From: Metopolophium dirhodum
Taxonomy: Eukaryota > Arthropoda > Insecta > Hemiptera > Aphididae
Assembly: GCF_019925205.1 (NCBI RefSeq)
Contig: NC_083560.1
Span: 20,231,145 to 20,295,144 of the forward strand
Direction of reading: 5' to 3'
DNA length: 64,000 nt
Shown: piece by piece, positions 23,401-33,362 of the stretch
How the letters are laid out: every line of letters starts with the position of its first letter
How positions within the stretch are numbered: position 1 is the first letter of the stretch
Position numbers and translations under genes: made by a program
The notes under the pieces: model-generated
What the model saw: the letters and a program-made list of their open reading frames with translations, nothing else
Database searches by the model: none
What the model was told of the DNA's origin: nothing

Positions 23401-24726
23401 TCCAATTTTTATCAAAATCGTTTTATTAGTCCATAGGGTTTATCTGGGTCGTCTTTTTGATTCGGTAAAACATTACAAGTCAATATCATAATTAAAACAT
23501 GTTTTATTTATTCTTTAATTTTTGTGTTCTTAGTACAAGATACGTTTTTTTAGTGCACACATATAACAAGTCATACAACATATAACATAGTACATATAAC
23601 ATGATCTAAGTATCAAGCGGTCAAATATAACAAGTCCGGACTTGTTACATTTAATTTTGGACGTGTAATGTTTTAGATGATACCTATTGAATTTGTTTAT
23701 CTATTTATAAAAAATGAATATGTCCGGACGTATTATTTTAAAATATAAAAATTTTTAATTTTAAATTACGCTAAATAATATATCTTCAATTAGCATAAAA
23801 TATCATTAAACACGGGTTTTATTTGACTAAAAATTTGATGAAAAATGGTATTTTATTAATTTTTACATTCAATAAAAAATTGCAATATTTTTTATATTTT
23901 TTACTTTTTAACTGCAATTATATAAACAAATTGATTTTTGTATCAAAAAAATTAGTCTTACGTTCATTTTAACTATTTATATAATAAATTAATTAGAGTT
24001 TATATTAAATTAACAACTTTTAATATGTACATCAAAACCTTATATGTCCACGATAAAAATATATTATAATTGCCATTCATAACAAGTCCCATTTAGATTT
24101 AAAAGGAACATTATAATTACGTTGAAAAAAAATTTCAAGACCTAAAAGTAATAATTTATGTAATCTAGAATATTTTATAAATAAATCAGCCGTAACACCG
24201 AAATAAAAAAATCTACAACACAAATGTTTTGGTGTAGAATAATTTAAAATCTTAAAACTGCTCTCCAGTAAAATGTAATGTTTGGGACATACAACTTTTG
24301 GCCTCTTAGCCATCGATATGTGTACTTAAAACGTATAAACGATAATTTTATGTAATTTTGAGCTGACGCCATACTTAGTCCATTTGAATCCGAATACGTG
24401 CTTCCCTTCTAATTTGATTTCCTTAGGTATATAATATTATGATTTGTTTAATTAATTGTTTTCTCTTTCTCTTTTTGAAGTTGTTCGAGAAGGACGTAAT
24501 CAACAGCACAATTTTCCGCCTAGCAGTGAGCGGAAACAATTCTTGCTTTGGTTTGGCCAAGGTTTTCGATGACAAACTTTCGACGATCCCCGAAGGATCC
24601 AATTTTCTACGGTTAACAAGAGACCCAGAATACCAGGAACACCAATCAAGAGACAAACGTTCAGCGGTTAATCCTACCCCCACAGTTCAAAACCAGGACT
24701 GGTTTACTGTGTGGATGCTGGGTTAA
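20496..24726 (+). CDS. Secreted six-cysteine protein, 225 aa, four exons, family unrecognised
   Basis: Exons 20496-20589, 21247-21450, 22334-22467 and 24481-24726. All introns are GT..AG and the phases join exactly (1, 1, 0). Residues 1-19 (MNSIVVATICAMFITFSEA) look like a signal peptide. The mature chain has six cysteines (43, 66, 96, 108, 143, 166), allowing three disulfides, and possible N-glycosylation sites at N50, N152 and N163. R201-D-K-R204 is a furin-type site; cleavage would release a 21-residue tail ending WFTVWMLG, whose final glycine could donate an amide. I do not recognise the family; secretion is inferred from the sequence. A TATA box, an ATG in a clean context (CCATAATGAA) and a poly(A) signal support a real gene. 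A salivary or other extracellular role is plausible in a sap-feeding insect but not shown. Two TA-flanked inverted-repeat elements lie in intron 3. Confidence 0.8.
22650..22996. mobile_element. 347-bp Tc1/mariner-type MITE in intron 3
   Basis: TA on both sides (22648-22649 and 22997-22998). The left end GTCTGTCTCAAATAAG and the right end, read inward as CTTTGTCTCAAATAAG, are inverted repeats. The interior is GC-richer than its surroundings and non-coding. Confidence 0.75.
23373..24316. mobile_element. 944-bp inverted-repeat element with TA flanks in intron 3
   Basis: Both ends begin TCGATGGCTAAGAGGCCAAA (about 24 bp, perfect) next to TA dinucleotides (23371-23372 and 24317-24318), suggesting a Tc1/mariner-type element. 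The interior carries a 20-bp perfect palindrome at 23628-23647 and many AACAAGTC motifs. A minus-strand ATG frame of 78 codons begins inside the right terminal repeat (MAKRPKVVCPKHY) but ends without recognisable transposase motifs, so the element is probably non-autonomous. Confidence 0.75.
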
Positions 24727-24808
24727 TAGGTTTTAGTACCTAAACCATTTTTTTCTGATTATTCACAATTTTTTTCTTTGTAAATGGAATTTTTTTCTCT
24801 CCATAAAT

Positions 24809-24814
24809 AATAAA
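24809..24814 (+). terminator. Poly(A) signal AATAAA of the secreted-protein gene
   Basis: First of several overlapping AATAAA hexamers, 83 bp after the stop codon. Confidence 0.7.
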
Positions 24815-24829
24815 ATAAATAAATAATTA

Positions 24830-25560
24830 TTACAATAAAAACTTTCATAAAATAACCCAATTATGCATTTTATTTGTCTTTTAATTGCCAGTAGGTAAAC
24901 TAACAAAATCTTTTAATTTTCTGTAATATAAGTTATAAGTGTGCCATGTAGGTACATGGGAATATTTATTTATAATATAAAATAATTAATATATTAATAA
25001 ATATATTAATTTTGCATTATTGGTCTGTAAACATTTCAGATTTATACTGTTATGCTACCAAACATACCTATACTGGTTGGTCCATTATTTTCTTTAAGAA
25101 TAAAAAAATATAAGTACCAAATGTCAATTATACCATTATAGTCATAAAGATAACATTATCTGCAACAATTAGGGTTCTGAATTTGAAATATTTCAAAATT
25201 GAAAATTTCTCTCTTCATGAAATATTTCAATGAAATTATGAAAAATATTTTTTCTTCTTTTATACGTGTTCGGTTATAGATGATTAGAAATAATACATTG
25301 ATTACACACTGAAAAGATTGATAATGAATAACTTATCAATTATAATCACGGACTAAGATCATAGATAATAACATAATGGATAAGCCATAATCTATGATAT
25401 CTTATCACACGTGCATGAACTTTACAAGAGGTCTTATAATAAAATAATAATAAAACCCTCTGCTAGAGTGAAAAGCGCTATATAAAATCAGTCTGTCTCT
25501 CATCCACATTCAGGTACGCAAACTCCCCGCACATTAATATAGGAATGCCCTATCCATTCT
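24830..25560. other. AT-rich intergenic DNA, no gene recognised
   Basis: Contains short inverted pieces (GATCATAGAT with ATCTATGAT at 25348-25400) but no open frame or recognisable element. Confidence 0.4.
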
Positions 25561-25564
25561 TTTA

Positions 25565-25876
25565 TTATCTATGATTAAGACTAACAGGACTGGAAACGAA
25601 CAATGGGTGCACGGTATATGAAAAGATCCACATCTGTTATGAAAAGTCAACAAGCGATTGTGGCGCCATATTATATTAGCATTTGTCTTTTTTCATCAGA
25701 TTCATACACTGTTCTATGACTATTCAGTGACTTATTCAATTTTGTCGCCACGATCGCTCGTTAACTTTCCGTAACCAGGGCTCTTTAAAAACTTCTATTA
25801 GAGCCTTACCGTAATAGATCTTGTTCAAATGATAAAGATTCGTTTCCAGTCCTGTTTATCTTAGTCTGTAGTTATA
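25565..25876. mobile_element. MITE-like inverted-repeat segment next to the P element
   Basis: The left arm AAGACTAACAGGACTGGAAA and the right arm (read inward AGACTAAGATAAACAGGACT, then GGAAACGAA) are inverted about 270 bp apart. The interior is non-coding. Exact ends and target duplication are uncertain because the right arm abuts the P element. Confidence 0.55.
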
Positions 25877-25968
25877 GCATAGAATAACCAGAAGGCTGAC
25901 TTTTTTCGAATTACACGGATTCTTATATGGGATAGATTTGCAACACCTGTTGGGATATCAGTGTAGCC

Positions 25969-28411
25969 CAGCGTTTCCCAAACCATGGGTCGCGACTCGC
26001 GGTAACGATTACAGTTATTTTAGCCGTAAATTGATAAATGCTTATGTTATATTTTATTTCATACTCTATATTTCTATAATCTATATTGTATATTGTATAA
26101 TAATAATGAAGTCTAACTAGTATTGTAGAATAAATGACGTAAAGTTATTACGATTATGGAATATTTTTTATCTTATCGGTCATTGTGCTAATGACTATAG
26201 TCACTAGTCGATGGGATCGGTCTCGGTCGTTTGTCCATAATCCATAATATGCAGTTGAGCAACGAAAGGTACATCGAGACTACGAAATGTTTAAGTTTAC
26301 GATTAAACACACATTTTTAACTATTTTAACACATTTTTACCTGATGGATAAATGAATGATTCGTCAAACTACAGCCAGAGGTACTAGCCAACCAGTCTCA
26401 TCAGGCAGTTCAGTACAAAACAAGAAAACATCAGGTAATCGTAGTTATAGAACAGATTTCATTAAATTTGGATTTCAACGTTATGAAAATAATAAAATGG
26501 TTCAACCACAATGCGTTGTATGTGGAGAAATTTTAGCCAATGAAAGTTTAAAACCCTCCAAATTAAAAAGCCATCTTGATACCAAACACCCAAATGTAAA
26601 AAATAAACCTACCTAATATTTTGAACTCTTAAATGACCAGTTTAAAAGTAGTACAAATGCAATGAAGACCTATTGTCACGGTACAGTTTCTGCTGCGAAG
26701 GCTTCATATTTATTAGCATATTTGCTAAAAATAATAAACCTCATACTATTGGTGAAAATCTTGTTCTGCCCGCTGCAATAGATTTATGTACAGAAATATT
26801 AGGAAAAGAAGCGGCAAATAAATTAAAAACAATACCAGCTTCAAATAATACTGTTCAGAGACGCATTGTTGATATAAGCGAAAACATAAAACAACAATTA
26901 TTAAACAGATTAAGCTCAAAGCCCATGAATCTATTTTCTATTCAATTAGATGAAAGTACAGACGTTCAAAATAAAGCTATATTGTCTGTATTTATAAGGT
27001 ATTATTATGATGAGAATATTCACGAAGATGTTTTGTATTGCAATAGCTTGAGCACAACAACGACCGGTGCAGATATTTATAGCTCTTTAGACAATTTTTT
27101 TTTGGAAAACAATATTCAGTGGACAAACTGTGTAGGTGTAACTACTGATGGTGCGGCATCGATGACGTGTAAACATGTTGGTGTGGTACGACGTATAAAA
27201 GAAGTACCTAGCCCCAGATGCCGAATGGACTCATTGTATGCTTCACAGAGAGGCACTTGTGTCAAAAAAAATGTCAACTGAATTAAATAAAGTTCTTAGT
27301 GAATCTGTTAAAATTATTAATTTTATTAAATGTGGAGCATTAAATGGTAGACTGTTTTACAAACTCTGTGAAGAAAATGAACAAAACGTTAAATCACTTT
27401 TACTTCATTCAGAAGTACGTTGGCTTTCTCGAAGAAAATGCCTATTCAGACTATTTCAACTTCGTCACGAAGTATTAGAATTTCTCGATAGTAAAAATTC
27501 CGATTTTAAAAACTATTTTTGTGACAGTAAATGGCTAATAAAGTTGGCATATTTAGTAGATATTTTTATCATGCTTAATAATTTAAATTTGTCGATGCAA
27601 GATAAACATTTTGACATTTTTGATCAACCAAAAAAAATTGCTTCGTTCAAAAAAAAATTTATTATTTACAAAAAAAAGTAGGAATAGGAAATATTTATAT
27701 GTTTTTTATACTTAGCGAGATTCTAGAAGAAGACAACTCAGCGAATGTCAATGATATCAAAACAATTATTTCATTGCATTTAAATCAAATATCAATTGCA
27801 TTAATAGTTATTTCCCAAAAGATATTCGCGAAGATTTCTATTGAAGAGTTGAACTTCAATACGCTTCTTGGAACTCAGATTATCGAACTTTCCTGTGATA
27901 AAACTTATGAAAATAAATTTAAAAATGAAACTCTTGTAGATTTTTGGTGTGCAGTATATAATGAATATCCAGAACTTTCAATTAATGCAATAAAAAAACT
28001 ATTACTTTTTCCAACCACTTATTTGTGCAAAAAAGGATTTTTACCATGGCTAATGTTAAAATAAAACAAAGAAATAGATTAGATGTCACACATGACATGC
28101 CCATCAGTTTATCTGAAATTGTACCCCAGTGGGAAATTTTATGCAATAGCATCCAGAATCAAAATTCACACTAAATTCAGCAATTTTCTATTAAACTATT
28201 TATTTATTATACTTTTATAATTTATTTTATTTATTTATTAAGTTATTATTATTCAGTATATTGTATTTTATAAAAAAACTCAATGATAAAATGGAAATTA
28301 TAATTAAAATCTTATTTATTTACGACACACTTTTTTTTTTTAGCGGGGGTTCGCGTACCCAATAAAGCTTAAATTTACGGGTTGCCATTGCAAAAAGGTT
28401 GGGAAACGCTG
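25969..28411 (+). mobile_element. hAT transposon (ZBED5-like) inserted in the P element
   Basis: A perfect 8-bp duplication GTGTAGCC lies at 25961-25968 and 28412-28419. Both ends begin CAGCGTTTCCCAA (13 bp). The element encodes one plus-strand transposase relic of the BED/hAT class. The site falls in the P element's own subterminal repeat, so the hAT arrived after the P element. Confidence 0.95.
26356..28174 (+). pseudogene. hAT transposase relic (ZBED5/SCAND3-like)
   Basis: The N-terminal frame (26356-26616) has a BED-type zinc finger: CVVCGE...LKSHLDTKHP, with the Cys pair and the two His. After a frameshift comes SAAKASYLLAYL, then KNNKPHTIGENLVLPAA and the catalytic-region motif FSIQLDESTDVQ (up to 27200), with GVTTDGAASM further on. 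Another shift at about 27230 leads into HCMLHREALVSKKM and HSEVRWLSRRKCLFRL (to 27681). The last piece (27699-28174) shows FWCAVYNEYPEL, a TTYLCKKGF motif and a tail ending in NSH and TAA, typical of the C-terminal region of this class. At least three frameshifts make it non-functional. Related domesticated proteins exist in animals, but here the terminal repeats and target duplication mark an ordinary transposon. Confidence 0.9.
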
Positions 28412-28885
28412 GTGTAGCCTGTATAAAGATAATAAAAAATTGTACAACCACAGAATAATCTGTGGTACCGTATAACAACTTATGAATACAATAAATATTG
28501 TATATAATTTTACTGTATAATAATAATTAAGAATATTTTCAGTTAAATCATGGCTTAAATATAGAATGTATAACTAAAAAAAAAAGTTTAACTTTAACTT
28601 TTATGTAAAACACATTAACTAGATAGTCACATGAATGCTATTTATTTTGTCATGGTAAATCATTAATTACAAAATGTATATTTATTTAAATTTTTTTAAT
28701 TAATAATATTATAATTTATAATACATAATACTAAAAATACAATATCTTAAAGAAAATTATTTACAGATGTTTTAAAATAGATTTTAAATAGATATTTATT
28801 TGTTTTGTTTCAACATCATAGACCTATTTAAAAATCTAATTGCAGTAAAAATACTAAAACTTATAAATAAATCTATTAAACATTG

Positions 28886-31410
28886 TTAGTTAAATAATTC
28901 ACAAAGATGACTAAAACGTACATTACAAAGTAGATGTTTCATTGTGGACCCGATATTATTATTAGTTGCAATAGAAGGAAAGCTATCAACAAAAATATCT
29001 TCTAATTTAATAACATAATTATAGAATTCATTGTGGAGCATTACTAGCTTACCAAAATTGGTAGTCATTTGCAGAATAAGATTTGAAGAAAGCTAAGGGA
29101 AAGGACTGATCCAACGTTTTTTGATGATTTGCATACTCTATACAAACCTGGCATATATGTTTCTCCAGACATTTCTTCATAAAGTATCCACACACATATG
29201 TGTAAGCATTACTATCCGGAATGTTTAATTTCCTGTAGCCAACAGTACCAATTTTAATGGATTTAAAATTAAAAAGATGATTTTGTTCTTTGGAAACAAA
29301 TAACTGGTTTATTTTATTAGTATTTGGTTGTTCGCTGACATGAGTAAGTATTTGATTGAGGTCTTCTAGACAGTTATCTCTTGGGGAATGTTGAAAATAC
29401 TGAAAGCAAAATATTTTTTTAAAAGATTGAATAAATTAGACAGGTGTAGGATTTGTACTGTTACCGTGTTACTGTCTAAAAACCCCAAATAAATTCTCAA
29501 TACCATTTTGATTCAAACGGTCTGTAGAAATGTCATATGGTTGGTTTGGGTTAGAATTTAAAGATTTCCATAGCATTTGTAGTGCACTAATAGAGACTAA
29601 CCAACCATTAATAAAATTTGTTCTATTAGTAACATCAGTATCATTTTTTTTGTTTATAACTTTTAAGTTTGTAAACATTTCAGTCATTTTTATTCGATGA
29701 TTTAACTGAGGTGATGCATTATTAAAGGGCCTATTAAAAATTTTACCATTAGGAGTATCTCTAAAATTAAATATGTCAAACAAATTATCCATGTCATTTA
29801 CAAAATGTATTGTTTTTTGAGAATCTATTGGTAAAAATCCGCAATTTAATGCTGTGGACATACCAGCTGCAACAGTAGCATTAAAAACTTGAGCTTCTAA
29901 CCTAACTTTCATTTCATCAAAAGGACCGGGATGAATATGAAAATATGTTAATTTAGGTGCCATACAGAGGTTACATTTACTATCATAATTGTGAAAATTA
30001 TCTAAATGTTTTTTATCTTCATTCATTTTCAATAAATGTTTAAAAAAAATGTTACATGTCAATTTCAGCAGATGAGGGAGATCAAACATATATATAACTT
30101 GCTGTCCATCAACTTCAAAAAATGGTTCCTTAGGAGAAACATTATTAGTAATTGAAAAACAAATGAAATTTGATCCTTGATCAGTAATGAAGCATTTAAC
30201 ATTAAGATTTATATTTCGTAATCGGCGAATCGTTGAAAAAATAATTAAATTAAGATCTGGCTCAGAACAGCTATTTGAAACAAGGTAATGGGCAATAGGT
30301 TGTTTCCAATTGTATTTGATTCCTCTGAGCATAAGAGCAAGTGCGTACTTTGCAGGTTCATATGCTCTAAAAGAATTTGATTGGTTAAAACCAATTATCT
30401 CATCTTTACTAATATTATAAAATTAATTTTGTATTATTGACATCTCATCAGCACATAAAAAGCAGTCCAAAACGTCGGGACGAAAACTACTTATTTTAAA
30501 TTCTAAAAAGTGAAATAGGCAATCATTTAAGCCAGGTTTTAAATCGTATTGTGAAGTTACTCTTTATAAAGTGCAAATAGAAGGAAGAGAAGAAGATTTT
30601 TGAAGAAAATGAAATACCATAGGGCTAAGTAAATATACAGTTTAAGCAAATTTTTTAATTTATTTAGAATACCGTTGTCCACTTTTTGACTTATCTTTAT
30701 TTACGATATTATTCTTAACTAGAAGGTAGACTGTTGGCGATAAATATTGTTTACACATTTTCATACAATGTTCAACAGTTGTAGTCTGCTCTAGTTGTTG
30801 TTCTAGTTCCTTAATTGAACACAAAGCATTGGATAGTTATTCTTGAAGTATTCGTTCCCTTGGAGTTACACAATCATCTAAACCGACACAATCATCTAAA
30901 AGAACAAAATATTGTTTTATAATACAAATAAAGATTTATTTCCCCTTAATTAATTGACTTACTTTTAAAATATAATGTTGGTATTGCTTTATTCGATAAT
31001 CTGGTTTTTTCAACATTTAAGTACATTTTATTTTCAAAATGAAGTGAACACAATCTGTGATTTTTATTTAAAATATCAGGGTCAATAGTAGGTAAATTGA
31101 TTGGCCTACAATGTTCAATCCAGACAGCACATCTATAATTGTTAGAACTATTAGTAGGGTGTACTAAAACAATTATTTGTAATGCATGATAGAAAATAAA
31201 CATAAATGTATTTGATGGATATTGCTCATTAACACATACACTATATAATGACTAAATACAATTAAGTTACGAAATAGGTTGGCACATTTTTGATATTTCT
31301 TACCTTGCGTGATCCTTAGGAAATCTATGGAACTTAGTATCATTTTGTTTTTTCCCAAAAGAAATACTGCTGCAAATCGCCAAACAACATGAATGGCCAC
31401 CCGAATACAT
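28886..31410 (-). pseudogene. P-element transposase relic with THAP domain
   Basis: Starts at the ATG at 31410. Exon 1 (31410-31304) and exon 2 (from 31132) join in phase to make a THAP zinc finger (CCLAICSSISFG ... RCAVWIEHCRP ... CSLHFE). Next comes a leucine/glutamine coiled-coil segment (about 30905-30660) with one in-frame stop. The catalytic region (30440-29469) has DEIIGFNQSN, MLRGIKYNWKQPIAHYLV, FITDQGSNFICF and YMFDLPHLLKLTCNIFF, and ends IENLFGVFRQ. Two stops follow, then a C-terminal part with NAYTYVCGYFMKKC and NVRFSHLCELFN to about 28889. These blocks occur in the order known for Drosophila P transposase and vertebrate THAP9. Four or more stops show decay. Confidence 0.88.
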
Positions 31411-31729
31411 TGTAGTACAACAATTACAATTAAAAATTTTATACTCAATGATAATCTCAGAATAAAAAACAAATTGTGCAATGTGCAACAGAAATTTCAA
31501 ATTCAAAGAACCAACAAATAACGCAGTCGTAGACCAATTATCACTGAAAAATAAAATATTTACACGTGTTTATCTATAATGATAACATTAAAAAATGCGC
31601 AGACTCAGTTTCAGCAGCAAAAGATAATTTATAATTATTTTCGAATCCTGGCTACACTGATATACCAAACATTTTTCACTGATTTTCGAATTCTCATTAA
31701 GTGAAACTTCTGGTTATTCTGTGGTTATA

Positions 31730-33010
31730 ATTTATCACTTATCAACCAAGGTTTACGAATTACTACAATATGTTATTGATCAATGGTTATAAATGCTTTA
31801 AATAATTATAAACTTATGAATTAAGTTTGTAACTATATAACTGCATAAAATATGGTTTAATTATATTAACTGTATTATAAAACCGGTATCAGTTTATCAC
31901 TTATTAATTGAAACCCCATTGGCTATTAAATTATTATTATTATTCGTCATATTTTTTTTCGCCAAATTATTGGAACATGTCGTTGTTATTTTGTGTATTA
32001 ATTTTTCATATTGTATCTTGGACGTTAATATAATGTATTTTTATTTATCATGAAAAATTCATGAAATATTTTAAGAAAATAAATGTCATGACATTTTAAA
32101 ACCCTAGCTACAATACATTTCATGGGCTCAACAGATTATTTTACGTATTACATTTTTAATGAATACAATATACTCACTGTTCCGCCAAAGATTTCTATTT
32201 TTAATAAATATACCTATTTGTAAAAAAAATTACAGGCCATTTTTTTTCTTATTATAATATGTAATCAATTGCAACCATTTAGATGAACAAAAAATCATGT
32301 ATAAGATTAGTACTCTTAAGCTACATATAGAAGTTGAAAAAATTAGCTATAAACACCCTCCGAGCTTCAAGTAATCTATTGATATAACTTTTATTGAAAA
32401 CGGTCAAGTCGTTTTTTGAGGCTTTTAACTTTGAATGAACCAATGTCCAATTTTAGTTGAATAACCCGACATCAGCAGTGCAAAATTAAAAAATACAAAA
32501 AATAGTCTATATAGGTGTATTTTGGTTTTGGTATTCCTACATGAGTTCTCAGACGAATTTACGTCGGTGTACATAGCTTCGTGAAACAATTTTACCAAAA
32601 TGGACAATTTGATTATGGTGGATTAGATGTAGCACTAGATATAAATCGAAAGTGGTTCAAACTACTCTCTGAACTCTCCGAAAACATTGCATTTGAAAAA
32701 CTCATTGTGTATATGATATGTATTAGAAGTTTCAAGTACCCACGAATAATATTTTTAAATAACTACAAAATAACTAAAATAGTCTGTTTTTGAATATATA
32801 ATTTTGTCAAAATTTAAACTTAAAATATCTATAAAAAAAACTATATATAATTTTTTTTAGATTTTTTGGTTACAGTATGAATTATTTATGATCAATCTCT
32901 TATAATAATAACAAGTTTATTTTGTCAATATATCATTTTACGGTTCAACAAGAAAATACAAAAGAATAATAAGTAAATTAACAACACTAAAGAAAGTAAT
33001 GTAGTACAAT
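31730..33010. other. Intergenic DNA, fragments of unidentified repeats
   Basis: AT-rich, without a credible gene. Around 32330-32700 there are two inversely oriented segments with TTTTACCAAAATGGACAATT and GAACCAATGTCCAATTTTAG, which look like another decayed repeat. Confidence 0.35.
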
Positions 33011-33015
33011 AACAA

Positions 33016-33362
33016 TTAAGAGGACACAGTGATTTTTATAACCAACATTATATGTGTTCCCTCTTTTATTTTTTACAATATTTTAATTTTCAAGTGAGTT
33101 ATAATAGGTATTAATATTTGAAAATGTTTTTAGTTATGAGTATGTAAAATATTAATATTTGAAAATGCTGATTACTCACTTAAAAAATTTAATATTGTAA
33201 AAAACAAACGAGAGAACACAGATAATATTGTTACCTAAAAGTTTGATATTAGGTCAATACACTTTAATAGCAAAACAGACAGCACCCTATTGCGAATGAA
33301 AAAGTGCTACATCTTAAGTGTGTAACACGGAGACAAAACGTGCGGGTGTAACGTCCTCTTAA
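33016..33362. mobile_element. 347-bp MITE with TTAAGAGGAC ends and an internal stem
   Basis: The ends TTAAGAGGAC (33016-33025) and GTCCTCTTAA (33353-33362) are perfect inverted repeats; the outer TTAA may be the target duplication. Inside, 33050-33110 and 33168-33225 form a second inverted pair (GTGTTCCCTC with GAGAGAACAC; TTTTTTACAATATT with AATATTGTAAAAAA). Related right-end fragments occur near 4 kb, 35.1 kb and 50.7 kb. Confidence 0.7.

Larger units (their letters stand above)
25878..31723 (-). mobile_element. P element (THAP9-like), about 3.4 kb, interrupted by a hAT element
   Basis: The left end CATAGAATAACCAGAAG and the right end, read inward as CACAGAATAACCAGAAG, are inverted repeats. 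A subterminal inverted block (GATATCAGTGTAGCC with GGCTACACTGATATACC) confirms the pairing. Flanks share GTTATA (25871-25876 and 31724-31729), a degraded 8-bp duplication as expected for P elements. The gene is on the minus strand, and a 2443-bp hAT element sits 91 bp inside the gene's downstream end. The transposase carries several stops, so this copy cannot be autonomous. Confidence 0.85.

Noticed and set aside
31173..31481. 102-codon minus-strand frame overlapping the THAP exons
   Set aside because: Wrong frame relative to the conserved THAP cysteines and crosses the intron between THAP exons.
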